NCBI GenBank assembly: GCA_003427395.1
Contig: BFEA01000754.1
Coordinates: forward strand, 403,525 to 455,626
DNA: 52,102 nt
From: Chara braunii
Taxonomy: Eukaryota > Streptophyta > Charophyceae > Charales > Characeae
Reading direction: 5' to 3'
Shown here: positions 41,613-52,102 of the stretch, in pieces
Numbering within the stretch: position 1 is the first letter of the stretch
Layout of the letters: every line of letters begins with the position of its first letter
Notes under the pieces: model-generated
Databases searched by the model: none
What the model was told of the DNA's origin: nothing
Seen by the model: the letters and a program-made list of their open reading frames with translations, nothing else
Position numbers and translations under genes: made by a program

Positions 41613-42713
41613 AACTTGAAATTATTTTTAGGCAGCCACGATAAGTGTCCTGCTTGCAAAGACATCAAAAGTATGTCTTGAAAAGGCGCCGCTCATTCCT
41701 CTATGGGGTTAGTATGAGATAAACCTATGGGATCCGAACGAGGAACTCACTCGAATATGTCGATGCTTTGAAAAATATCTTTGCATCAATGGTAACGTGG
41801 AAGCCAACATTTTCATGAAACAAGTTTTTGTATATTTTGAAAGATCCTCGAGAAGCGTGCTTGACTGAGTTGTGATCAGGGCTTGGAGGACACGATCCCT
41901 GAGTGGCAACCTGACGATGGTCCTTGTTCATCCACTGAGTGGCAACCTGACAAGGATTAAAATATTTTAACGATGGTTTTTTGTATATATTGAATTGAAC
42001 ATTGTTCATCCACCTCAGGAGGTNAGTCTGAGGGACNNAATTACCAAGCCTATGGTGAAAANTTGGCATCGTTGAGACGTAACTCCNAGCGTGGGCTGCT
42101 GACCAAGTATAACNAGGCAGAGGACCTTCTGATTTTGANCTGGAGTTGAGACNTGAGGGGTGACCACCCTGATGAAGGAATCAGCTCAGGTAGTTATCAG
42201 AGGGGTCGAATGTAGTGTTTTTAAATATATGTGAAAATTTTGATGATAAGACTTACCCGTCATTGCGCAACCAATATAGGGACTACCGTTAATATAACAA
42301 ACATGGTAGGCCCCAGCTCCAGCCTGATCAGCAGGACTGTGGTGGGTTAAGATGGAGACTGCTTGTCCTACTGTATTAGGCTTCGTCCAGGATTGAGGGG
42401 TTGAGTTCGCATGCGGACAAATGACCCTGAAGACAACCAACGATGACCTGACCAAAGGTCTAAGGGTGAGGGGAAGGAGGAAACATTATCATACTTGACT
42501 ATTTCGTATACTGTACAACAGAAAAATTCCCACGATAAATAAAAGTTGAAAAAACATTTAATAAAAAAAAAACCATTCATATTTATCAATTATCATTCCA
42601 ATGTTCATCCAATTCCAAAATTTTCGGTTTTATTTGATAAGTTCTCATCTAAATATACGTTTTCCCTTCCAACTATATCTATTTGTTCAAGATGAAATGA
42701 AAGTCTTGACGCC
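41613..42713. other. No gene firmly seen
   Basis: AT-rich. A 17-bp word 'ctgagtggcaacctgac' occurs at 41899 and 41935. Two minus-strand frames (41725-42069 and 42186-42455) have protein-like stretches (SFKIYKNLFHENVGF, AGAYHVCYINGSPYIGC) but no recognised family. Confidence 0.4.
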
Positions 42714-44238
42714 TGCTCAAGCAGTATGCCATAAGTAAGACTGAGGGTCTCACCAGTCTTCCCGCATATGGCGAAGCGTTTGCCTCTTGGACGGTGACTT
42801 CCTGACCGCGCCGCCGGGCAAGCTTCCTCCCTCTCCGGAAGAAACATCATTGCTCACCCTTGTGTCGTCTGCATATGCCCTAGACTCAGGTTGCTCAAAC
42901 TGGTACCCGCGCATCTACCNGTACTGGGCGGGCTAAAAGTACCAACTTTTGTCTTCTTGTGATCGGCCTTGAGTACCTGGCGCTTTCGCCTCTACTTGGT
43001 GTGGTATCGGTCTACNTGCTACTTGAGTATTTTCCCTGTTGTGCTAAGTGTGCGGGCCTACCCTGCTACTTGGTAATTTTCCCGCCGTAACCATCGATGT
43101 CACGACTACAGGTAAGTACCGACCTTTCGGGCCTTCTGAGCAACCAAGTGCCCTTACAGGGCACACACTCACTCAAGCCGACAAACACTCGGACAGGCAC
43201 GCAGACCGACAAGTGTACACATAGACAGACTTAGAAACGGGCTCGGGCCGCTGGTTAGACTAAGCCCACTACCTCCCCTTTTATTTGAAGTGGGAGCTAG
43301 CTCAGTAGGTTTCAGTGCTGTTTGACATACGGGGGATCCGGGGATCGAGACCTACTGGCCACTAAGCTAGCTACCCTTTTGAAAAGCCGGGGGGGTTCAA
43401 CTTTTGGTTTTACCCGAGTTCGGACGGTCAGGCCTTGCACCCGTGATCTTTAGTTCGGGGTTAGTCACAGTTAGAACTTGTCGTGACAAGTGGCAAGACA
43501 TGGTAGTTTAGTAGTTCGATTTTTTTTTCTTATTGAATTTACTTAATTATTTATTTAGTGTTCTTCTTCTTTTCTTTATGATTTTCTTTCTCATTTTTTT
43601 TTTTATTTATTTACTAATTATTCTTCTTTCCTCCGGTCCCGTTTGAAAAACCTTGTTGAATGTGTCGTAGAACCGGGGCAAGTTCATTCTCGGAAAAGAT
43701 TGACGATTCCGGCCCGATCTCGCATTGCTACGACACGGTGAAGATCGTTGCCGTGAAGAAAGTGGGTCACCGCGAGTAGGAGGCGACCAACGAACGCGCG
43801 GTGCAACGGAGAAGGCGGTGCAGTGGAAGAAACAAGATGGCAGAAGGAGGTAAAAGAGAATCACGCAGAAGAAGACGGATATGGCCGCGCGGAAGAAGGA
43901 GGGTGCAAGGAGGTAGCGCAAGCAAGCAAGCAAGAAGGGGGATAGCTGCGCAGAAGAAAGGAGACTCGCGCGAAGGAAAGAGCGCACGATGAGAAGGTGG
44001 AAGCAGCGAGGTAGTGGTGCGCGAGGAGAAAAGAAGAAGAAGAAGAAGGAGCAGGAGAAGAAGCGGAGATACCAGATCATGCGCGGTATTGTAAGAAGAA
44101 AAAAAAAAAAAAAAAAAAGGAGAAAAGAAGAAGAAGAAGAAGAAGAGGGAGAAGGGACGGGGGCTTATGGCGACGTGGATAGATCGTTGTAATTATCGAT
44201 CTTGAACGAGGGATGCCTAGTGAGCGTGAGTTATCAGC
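42714..44238 (-). mobile_element. Large inverted repeat, right arm
   Basis: Reverse complement of 36374-37942, ending 'gagcgtgagttatcagc' at 44238. GAA-rich tracts at 44030-44150 correspond to the CTT tracts of the left arm. A minus-strand frame (43607-44080) is the counterpart of the doubtful ORF at 36529. Confidence 0.85.
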
Positions 44239-44239
44239 A

Positions 44240-44760
44240 CAGTAGTAATTAGTTCTCGGCTCTACTACCTTGAACACCACCATTAATGACCTTCCTCGTG
44301 GATACATCAGCGACATTAAACAACACTGCCAATCAACAATGCCAATGAACGGTGGTAATCAACGATGGCTTTCTCATGTCCGCCACCTTGAACTCTAAGT
44401 GAACTGATGCATTACATGTCTTGGTCACGCGCACTTCATATCCAATCGAACTAGTGNTTAGGCTTATAGCCCATAAGTAGTTAGTCATTTAGGACCTTGT
44501 GCACCTTACTCAATCTTGCGGACAAATAGTGCTTGATTGGTTATGATAGCTGACAACTGCGGATGATTTGGGTCACTGCCTGCTGCTTGATACCCCGTCT
44601 TCCTAACATTCATCTTTCCTCCCTCATTCACTTACTTGTCAAACTGGACCAGAACTGCACCGGGGGGGGCGGCGACAGGCCACTCATTAATAGGATGAAA
44701 ATAAAAGCAACCATAAGTTGCTGATACGGCAAGGATGACATCTCCACCATGGTGTGGCTG
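44240..44760 (+). mobile_element. Second inverted-repeat structure, left arm
   Basis: Matches the reverse complement of 49678-50211. It starts 'cagtagtaattag' and includes 'ctctactaccttgaacacca', 'catttaggaccttgtgcacc' and 'cagaactgcaccgggg'. It begins 1 bp after the end of the previous inverted-repeat arm. Confidence 0.85.
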
Positions 44761-46570
44761 TGCTCACCGTCTACCGAATGGCTATCCCTCTCTCCTCTGA
44801 AAATGGCGGGATGGCTTTTCCTCTCCTCTCTGAAAATGGGTGCTCTTGTGACCAACACAACTGACTGTGTTCATCATCAGCGGGATGGTGGCGACTTTGG
44901 CAATTTTTCGTGCTCAAAGGAATCCACCAAATGCTCTGAAAGTTTTACCACTGGTAGATTAGGTCATGATCTTTCCAAGAAAAATATCAGAAAAATATAA
45001 ATAAATCATTTTGATCATGAAACAATCGCCGCGCAGACTTGTTTTATATTCCAGTTTTGCCATGAGGGCGTTCGCAGGCCAACGGGAAAAGTACCCCAAC
45101 TTCTACGATTTTTCCCGCTCGAAAAAATGCGTCAAAGACTATGAGAATTTGAGGGCCCGTATAGTTGCTCATAATCTTTCCAGAAAAAATAACAGAAAAT
45201 TTAGGAAAAATCATTTATACCGTGAAACGAACACCGTGCCGATTCGTTCGATATTCGAGTTTTACCACTGTGACACTGGCGTTTGTAGGTCGACGGAAAA
45301 GCACTCCAACTTCTGCTTTCCACGTCTCTCTCTCCCAGTGCTCACTCTCTCCCTTCACAATCCTTGACTCTGTGCATTCTCTCTCTCATATCAGAGTTAC
45401 ACGTATCTGTTTGCCTGCAAATTTAGTGAGCTTACTCGGGGAGTGGGAATACTCGAATAGTTGACCGGCGAAAGCTCAGCTGCCTAATCAGTGACACTGG
45501 CAGTTCCCGCTAGCAGTAGAAAAATTTGATTGGCTGGCCAGCAGAATACTTGATTGACTGATCAGTGGAGCTGGCCCCTCCACGTTTGCACACTTATGGC
45601 TGCCACAGCCACGGCAACACCAACGAGCTACGTTCATGCTAGTCGTCCACCTTTATGCGCCCAGTTCTCCATGGTCGCCCTGCGTGCGTCTCAGAACTGA
45701 GCAAAAAGGTCAAAACCCTAGGTCCTGTAACGATCAAGCACTGTCCCACGCGTCAACACTTGGGACGTACGCATATATAAACCCCATTCTTGTCACCGCC
45801 AGATGGGAGTCCCTCTGGGCCGACAACTGGCCGCTGTGCTCGTCGGCGCTTGGTACTAGAGCACACGCGTACGGTGCCCCCGGAACCGAGGAGGGTTCTG
45901 CCTAATTAGACCAGGCCCAGTGGTACTAACGCTGACGCTGATTCCAGGTCCGGTAGTCCCGCTGGTGGAACTGGTTTCCAGGCCCGGGTGCAAAAATACA
46001 GTCTCGGCATGCACCCTCCGGTCTGGATCCTAGGCCTGACCAACGCGAGTACCGCCACCACTTAGGCCGACTCATTATTTTTTTGCAGTATTATTTATTT
46101 TTTATTATTTGCTGTCGAGGCTAATCGAGCCCTTCGCAAAAAAAAATAAAAAATAAAATAAAATAATAATAACAGAAATAAAAATAGAATCCAGCGGTAG
46201 GGTCTCAGCAGGATTGACTACGAAAAAGTTATGCTAATTAATTTGAAACCCGCAGCGCAGTGTCTTGCCATTAACCAGAGCGGACAAGACTGTGGTTCCC
46301 TCAAATTGGAATAGTGGGGTACGTCTTACCCCGCAGGTTAGAACGTCGGACTGGTGTGGCAAATTTGATACACCGAGGAGGGCCAGAACGTCGGGCTCAG
46401 TTGGAACCCTACCGCAGTAAGAGGATGCAATCTAGTAAGGTTAGCCACAGCCTTGAGTTGTAGTTAGACCGGGTCCTACACTCGAAAATCTGGGCGGGAT
46501 AGCCAGAACCCTAGGCCAGAAGCTGGTGGGTGAGCCGGTCCCTGACCGCCGAGGTCAAATCCGGATCGTG
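44761..46570. other. Element interior, left part; no gene
   Basis: Parts of 45690-46000 ('ggtcaaaaccctaggtcctg', 'gtccggtag.ccc') resemble the reverse complement of 48530-48850, so the inverted repeat may once have been longer. Further hairpins: GGGGTA/TACCCC near 46315 and GGTGT/ACACC near 46355. Confidence 0.5.
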
Positions 46571-46600
46571 GACAGTATGACTGACGGGACGTCTACTGTC
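46571..46600. repeat. Hairpin with conserved GACTGACGGGACGTC loop (1)
   Basis: Stem GACAGTA/TACTGTC, perfect over 7 bp. Confidence 0.9.
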
Positions 46601-46764
46601 ATAGGGTGACTAGACTTGCTATAGTCTGGGGATCCTGGCGAGATTGCCAAAGGGCTGCCATTCTCGAGTAGTGGGTATGGTGGGTCCTGACCTGGAGGCA
46701 AGTCAAAGGGGCTGTCAAGACAAATGGTCTGACTAGTCCTGGCCTGAGGAGGGCCAAATGAGGT

Positions 46765-46791
46765 ATGTCAGACTGACGGGACGTCTGGCAT
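46765..46791. repeat. Hairpin with conserved GACTGACGGGACGTC loop (2)
   Basis: Stem ATGTCAGAC/GTCTGGCAT, one G-T pair. It has the same 15-base centre as the hairpin at 46571 but different flanking stem bases. Confidence 0.9.
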
Positions 46792-47381
46792 TCCTAGCAA
46801 GTGGTGGGCAGAAACCAAGACAATTAATAAATCCTGAGTTTGAAGAGTTGTTATGTATTAATTGTTATTTGTTATTTCTTATTTTATTTATGGGTTTTAT
46901 TTTAATTTGTTAATGTTTGACGGCTGGGTGTCAGAGGGTCTGCCTGCTGGTCATGGTTGTTGTCTATGGGACTCGCTGATTTTGCAGGTGTACAAATACT
47001 TATTTGAAGTTCCGAGACCAGAGAAAATGAAAAGGGTTTGGTATCCCCTCTCTTTTATCTAAGAAGTTGAGGAGACGCCTCACTTTGACCAGGTTTGGTA
47101 TGCCCTATTTCCAGCATGGCAGACAGAGTGAGTACCCTCGTTACTTGGGTCATCCGTGGCATAGATGCCTGATCAAGAGCTAAGGTAACCTTCATACGAA
47201 AGACCAGCAGCTGAATAAGTCAAACAAGCGGACAAATCCTTTTTAAAATTTTATTTGGTGGTCGATAAGCGGCCTGGTTCACGAGGAACCTGCATCCCTG
47301 GCCTTAAGGAAGCCAAACTCTCAGGTCTGGGATGCTATAGAAGGGACTGTGAACTGAAAATTTTATGGGCATGAAACAGAT
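46792..47381. other. No gene seen
   Basis: AT-rich element interior with no recognisable motif. Confidence 0.4.
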
Positions 47382-47852
47382 TCAGAGAGATAAAAAGAAG
47401 TCATGTTTATACAAGACATAGAAGATGGCCATGAGCTCAAGCTGGAAAAGAAAGAGAAGGAAGAAGCTGCTGGAGAGAATGCAGTGGTTAGGGTGATGAG
47501 GTGGCGAGACAACACATGGGACAGAGGACGGCGGAGATGGCACTATGGCCTTGCTCACGGCATGGGTGGAAGGAGCCCTAGGGATATAAGGGGGAGAAGA
47601 AGCACTGGGTGTGCTGTAGCGCGCATCAATTTTTTTTCGGAGGTATTCCATCCTGTCTGGGGATGGAGTTTTCTCGTACCACCCTGATGATGGATAACGT
47701 GGATAGGGCCTCAGATGCGCGTAGCCTCTTGGTTCTTCTTCCTCTTCCTCCTCTGAACTATAAGCGCGTCGTGCCCTAACTGGCGGCTCCTCCTTAGCCT
47801 TCCCCGTCCTACCTCCCCTTCCTCTTCCTTGTCCCCTACGCGCCTCAGGCAT
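47382..47852 (-). CDS. Basic/acidic low-complexity ORF, unknown
   Basis: 156 codons from an ATG at 47852. The N-terminus is Arg/Gly-rich (MPEARRGQGRGRGGRTGKAK), followed by an acidic run (SSEEEEEEEPRGYAHLR), a Pro/Ser/Tyr-rich middle (KTPSPDRMEYLRKKIDARY) and a hydrophobic end. The first 120 codons look like a disordered RNA-binding or gag-type N-terminus. The last 35 (FFLLFLF) read like non-coding sequence, so an intron or frameshift may intervene. It lies inside the 44.2-50.2 kb inverted-repeat structure. Confidence 0.35.
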   Translation of the reverse strand: MPEARRGQGRGRGGRTGKAKEEPPVRARRAYSSEEEEEEEPRGYAHLRPYPRYPSSGWYEKTPSPDRMEYLRKKIDARYSTPSASSPPYIPRAPSTHAVSKAIVPSPPSSVPCVVSPPHHPNHCILSSSFFLLFLFQLELMAIFYVLYKHDFFLSL

Positions 47853-49677
47853 AGTGCTGCGTGTGTCACCACTAAAGTCGATAGGGAGAATGAGTGTTAA
47901 GCGCTAGTGGGCAGAAAGAGCGCGGTGCAAAGAGTCAGCAAACTAAGAGAGAGGGAAACTGTTGCACAAGGTTGTGTAGCGCTTACACTGCGATAACAGT
48001 TTAATGCTGGCTCGCTATGAGCTCTCTAACGCGGAGCTGCGGAGAGTGAATGAGAGCGCTGCGTCTCTTCACTCCTTTTATACTGATCCTACATTAACTT
48101 CAGGCCCAACGGGGACGCTGGGCAGGGGGTTTGGTATTATGTCGGAGGGCCCGACATTCAGGCCCCCCGCGGTGTGTCAGTTTGCCACACCGATTTGGTG
48201 GGCTGACACGCTCTGTGGAAGTAAGCGGTCTAACCCCATTCTTTTTAATTTTATTATTGTTTATTATTATTATTATTTAAACCTGACCGCGATTTACGGT
48301 ATGGTTTTCACAAGGTTCAACGACGTTAATTCTTCGTAGTGGGATTGGAGAAGCCTACCGCTGATTTTCTTGTAGGGGGTTCGCCCCGCTCCTAATGAAA
48401 ATAAAAATATAAATAAATAAATAAATAAATGACTCAATGAAAGCGGCCCTAAGCCGCAGTTGGGTGCGTACTGGCCAGGCCTGGACCTGGACCAAGCGGT
48501 ATTTCATTCAGCCCGCTTCTGTATGAACAGGTATGTAGTGGGATAGTCCGTTGAGAAATTGCGTTTGCTGCGCCAGTACTGGGCCTGGAGTCAGCACCAG
48601 TAGTGGGTCTACCGGATCTAGGATCAGTGNCTGCAGCGGTACCGTCATGTCTGGACCACTAGTACGGTATTGACGTATGCAGCCGGGGACAAGTATGTGC
48701 GAGTCAGCTGTCGACCCAGAGGGGGACTGCCACCTGTCAGTTACAAGAGGATNAGGGTTTTGACTTGTCCCTCGGTCAGACGCGCACGTGCCGAGTGACA
48801 ACCCGCTGAACGGCCGCCTGGCAGCTGCAACACTTGGGGTTTTGACTTTTTGAACGAGGGGGCGTGAGCGTGGACACACAAGTGTGTGCTCTCTCAGACA
48901 GCGCGTGAACCTAGGCCGGCCCTGATCCTGTCTCACGGACGGAAGAGGAAGGTGTGTCTCCCCTTGTTTTAGTGGGAGATACAGGGGGAGATCATGCTGA
49001 ACAGGCACGACTGTAAGTAGCATTCAGTACCGCACTCATGCGTTTTTTTTTTACTTATTTATTTATTTATCTTGATTATTTATCTATTTTAATTATAAAA
49101 CCTGCTGATGAGTGTAGATATGCCCCTGTCTACTGGCATTGATTACTGGAGAAATAGTTATATGAAGTATCTGTCCGCTATTTCAGTGAGACGGGTTCCA
49201 ATTCCCAGTTGAGAAGTGTGGAGTGTATACTCCCATTATTGGGACTCGATACACTTCTGTCCCAGTTTAGTTTACTGCTGAGTGCTCCTACTTGGTATGA
49301 GAAAGCAACAACACACAGACTGCGGTAACAGCGGGAGGAAGCGGGTATAGTGTCCCTAACAACTTTCTCGTGAAGAGTGACGTCGTTACTCTTTGCGGCG
49401 TGCACTTACTGGCAGACATGTATCGATCTGATGAGGCCAATGACCGTGTCTCTGCCCCTCAAGATAAGCACAGTCGTGTGCCACCTGTCGCATAACCAGT
49501 TGTAGCTCAGCCAAGTGTCTCATGAACTCTGCTCACACTCCTGCACTGCTTGGCTCAAGGAGAAGCGACGGGGGTTGTGGTCCTCGAGTTGCTGCTTAGT
49601 GTTCTTCCCTTGCCAAGCAGCGCACAGAGTGTTATTATTCTCAGGGGATGAGGGCGTGACGTCGGCTACTGGTGTCT
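47853..49677. other. Element interior, right part; no gene
   Basis: Includes A/T-rich tracts (48240-48280 and 48395-48430) and sequence resembling the reverse complement of 45690-46000 at 48530-48850. A 171-codon minus-strand frame (48508-49023) has no coding-like features that I can identify. Confidence 0.45.
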
Positions 49678-50211
49678 CCCCAGCATGGTGGAGATGTCGT
49701 CCTTGCCATGTCAACAGCTTATGTATGCTTTTGTTTTCATCCTATTAACGAGTGGCCTGTTACCGCCCCCCCCGGTGCAGTTCTGGTCCATTGTGACAAG
49801 AGAGTGAACGAGGGAGGAAAGGCGAATGTTAGGAAGACGGGGTATCAAGCAGCAGGCAATGACCCCAATTGTCGGCAGTTGTCAGCTATCATAACCAATC
49901 AAGCACTATTTGTCCATAAGATTGAGTAAGGTGCACAAGGTCCTAAATGGCTAACTACTTATGGGCTACAAGCCTAAAGGTATCTGACGGGGGGGGTCAG
50001 TAGTTCGATTGGATATGAAGTGTGCGTAACCAAGACATGTAATGCATCAGTCCACTTAGAGTTCAAGGTGGAGGACATGAGAAGACCGTCATTGATTACC
50101 ACCGTTCATTAGCATTGTTGATTGGCAGTGTTGTTTAATGTCGCTGATGTATCCACAAGGAAGGTCATTTATGGTGGTGTTTAAGGTAGTAGAGTCGAGA
50201 GCTAATTACTG
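49678..50211 (-). mobile_element. Second inverted-repeat structure, right arm
   Basis: Reverse complement of 44240-44760, ending 'gagagctaattactg'. It differs by scattered substitutions and the length of C and G runs (49769 and 49990). Confidence 0.85.
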
Positions 50212-50567
50212 CTTCTGCATTGGAAATCATTCCTATTTCCCTCGTCCGGTAATTGAGTGAGCGGGCAGCAGTACACGATGGGTAAGGAATGCTGCAGTAT
50301 ATTCTTCCAGGATCTAGTCGAAGGTTCGTTGTCATCTCCTCATTTGGTGAGAGATAGAGTGGGCTCCATGTAAGCTCGAAAATAGGAGATTTTGCCCCAA
50401 TCAACACACGGACCAGGACAGGGTGCTGGCTCACATTCTCATCCGTGTACCAGATGACGGGAAGAGGAGACCTACGAACTGGAACTGGGCTGACAGAGTC
50501 ACGCACGGACCGGGACTATTAACCGGACAGATACACACACACAACACCCTCACACCGGAGGACAAGC
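50212..50567. other. No gene seen
   Basis: Flank outside the inverted repeat. A short ACAC tract precedes the ORF at 50568. Confidence 0.4.
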
Positions 50568-50858
50568 ATGAATAGAGACGCTCCGACCATGCAGGAGTGG
50601 GAAGCCTATCGCACAGGCAAACAGATGTTCTCCAATCACGGAAGAGCTACGCACAATATTCTGGCTACAATTACGCACGAACCTGGGCCGAACCCTGGTG
50701 ACATGCACGATATTTACCTTGATAATCCAATCAGTGCACGCCAAGTGGGAACAGTAGAGAAGGAGGCGCGCAGGGTGAGGTTACAAATCAGCGTATGGAT
50801 CATAATAACGGATGGGCATATCAACTTATGGGACAGGTCTGATCAGAGCGCAGCATGA
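50568..50858 (+). CDS. Small hypothetical ORF
   Basis: 96 codons from an ATG at 50568, with balanced amino-acid use: MNRDAPTMQEWEAYRTGKQM, THEPGPNPGDMHDIYLDNPI and VGTVEKEARRVRLQISVWII. No family is recognised. A donor-like AGG|GTGAGG at about 50775 could mark the end of a real exon. Length alone does not exclude chance. Confidence 0.3.
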   Translation: MNRDAPTMQEWEAYRTGKQMFSNHGRATHNILATITHEPGPNPGDMHDIYLDNPISARQVGTVEKEARRVRLQISVWIIITDGHINLWDRSDQSAA

Positions 50859-51224
50859 ACCCATGCACGGAAGAAGGACTAAGCAAGCTAGCAGGGCGCT
50901 AGCAAGGGAAGTACNCACCAGTAATGCATACACATGAGAGCAAGACGGGTGGACAAGGGGTGCTGAGATGGCCCGTGGCAAAACGTACATACTACCAGAT
51001 CTAGCGCACGGACCCACACATCAACCGCGTGCGCCGTGAACGAGAGAGAAAGGAAAAATGCTCGGGGGAGTGCACAAGAGAGGAAGTGAGCTGCAACGCA
51101 AAGTGAAAGGGCAGAGAGAAAGAGCACGCGAGAAAAAGAGAGACTGAAAGTACGAATCGGGATTGATTCCCGGACGAATGTGAGCGAGGAAAGGCCAAAA
51201 GAGTACAAAAGAGAAAGAACACGA
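50859..51224. other. No gene seen
   Basis: Unique sequence, GA-rich at 51040-51150. Minus-strand Ser/Leu/Phe-rich frames reflect that composition. Confidence 0.4.
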
Positions 51225-51600
51225 GGGTGTATCTTCCCATTCTGTAGCTGAAGGTACATCATGTCTTTCTCTTCTGATGAGCAATCAGAGTTTATAAATC
51301 TCGAGCAATCAATGAAGAAGGGCTATGGATCTTCCCGTGTTCTAGCCAGAAGTTCACTCTCATTGGTGAAGTAAAGAAGCGGACTGCGCCGCTGTAGCGC
51401 CGTCNAGAGAAAAATTAAGGCAATTGNATTTTNCCGTCTTCTTGCAGAAGATTCGTGCTCACGCTCCCTTTCGGTGAGTTATCAGGCTGACCATGGCTAT
51501 TTAGCGCGGTACCCACCCAAGTTCTTGCCCAAGATCCACTCTCCCTCCCTGATCGGTGAGTAAACGTCCCATTCTTCCTCCCTAAGCGGTGAGTGAACGT
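51225..51600. repeat. About 100-bp degenerate repeats with hairpins
   Basis: Units near 51228, 51330 and 51428 share 'atcttccc.t.tgtagc' and 'agaagttcac'. Stems vary: GGCTA/TAGCC (51321/51343), TTCAC/GTGAA (51353/51366) and CTCAC/GTGAG (51458/51474). Two further 'cggtgagt.aacg' units follow. Confidence 0.6.
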
Positions 51601-52102
51601 GCAGGTGGAGCATGCTGAAGACATTAGAATGAGAAAACCGCCATAGAAGACGGAGTATGTCACCGTGCTCCGTGAATTCCAAAACTGCCACTGAGCAATG
51701 GCAAAATTCCATAAATGCCACTCTCAGTTGCACTACGAAAATTTCGTGTTTCTCTCAATCGTTTTCTTTTCTNCGCCCACGCNTGTACTTGGGGAAGTGA
51801 CGGAGAGAGGGGGGGGANAGCAGCAGACACGGATCCACACATTCACACACACGCTCACAGACTTGCGTNGAGCCAACAGAACAACACACGCAGTACTCGT
51901 GAGAACAACAAAGTGGAGATAACAAAGAGAGAGCGCGATGCTTGCTGCGGGGCTTTGTGACCCACTTGTGAGGCTGAACTGAGACAGCACACGTCCGTGG
52001 GACGAAAGTGTATGGATCTGGACGAATCAGAAGGCTACTTTCATGTACAGGAACGGGTGACACATGAGTGACTGAGGAAGATCGGATCTGTAACAGACCC
52101 GC
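51601..52102. other. No gene seen
   Basis: Short hairpins (TGCCA/TGGCA near 51687, CGTCC/GGACG near 51992) and an ACAC tract near 51840. Nothing else recognisable. Confidence 0.4.

Noticed and set aside
48508-49023. 171-codon minus-strand frame
   Set aside because: No motif, N bases within, and the region resembles non-coding sequence at 45.7-46.0 kb.

Overview
This is a eukaryotic, mostly repetitive window. It has GT-AG introns with polypyrimidine acceptors, long microsatellites, LTR-type primer sites and very little intact coding sequence. My best guess at the source is a streptophyte (charophyte) alga, possibly Chara braunii. That rests on memory: the reading frame at 5.7-10 kb resembles a repetitive predicted-protein family I associate with that genome. 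I could not check this, and the organism call is about 0.6.

Region 1 (1-14.8 kb) is GC-rich. After a (TG)n tract come diverged tandem repeats, then a 172-bp tandem repeat at 1480-2016 built around a near-palindrome with arms GAAGTTCG/CGAACTTC. That near-palindrome recurs about 28 times up to 12.1 kb, in spacers, introns and, in frame, inside exons. Two genes are visible. A decayed gene of unknown function lies at 3235-4240. A very long frame (5725-11342) has seven stop codons and three one-base frameshifts; the frameshifts all sit in A or G homopolymers. The long frame ends at a splice donor, then a 1-kb intron carrying a 340-bp tandem duplication. Beyond it are a short exon and an intact Ulp1/C48 cysteine protease domain (catalytic H, D, Q and C all present).

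Region 2 (13.4-32.4 kb) is retroelement-like, non-coding sequence. A 3.7-4.1 kb repeat occurs twice in direct orientation (14841-18557 and 28281-32350), and one about 330-bp hairpin-rich segment is inverted between the copies. Between them are two minus-strand LTR/primer-binding-site junctions (24398-24418 and 26121-26141), a broken minus-strand coding remnant (21470-22140), and an array of about twelve stem-loops (26761-27660). In that array the loop is conserved while the stem sequence changes from copy to copy and stays self-complementary.

Region 3 (32.4-52.1 kb) holds microsatellites and minisatellites, an assembly gap (39635-39795), a second copy of the 24.4-kb LTR (40013-41612), and two large inverted-repeat structures. 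These have arms 36374-37942/42714-44238 and 44240-44760/49678-50211, and they abut each other at 44238/44240. Only low-confidence ORFs occur here.

The most interesting signal is the recurrence of hairpins with constant loop and changing but complementary stem, at 25.1, 26.8-27.7, 38.1-38.4, 40.8 and 46.6 kb. It suggests either selection on RNA structure or template-switch repair of palindromes during element replication. The only gene with an assignable activity is the Ulp1-type protease. No multi-gene pathway can be reconstructed.
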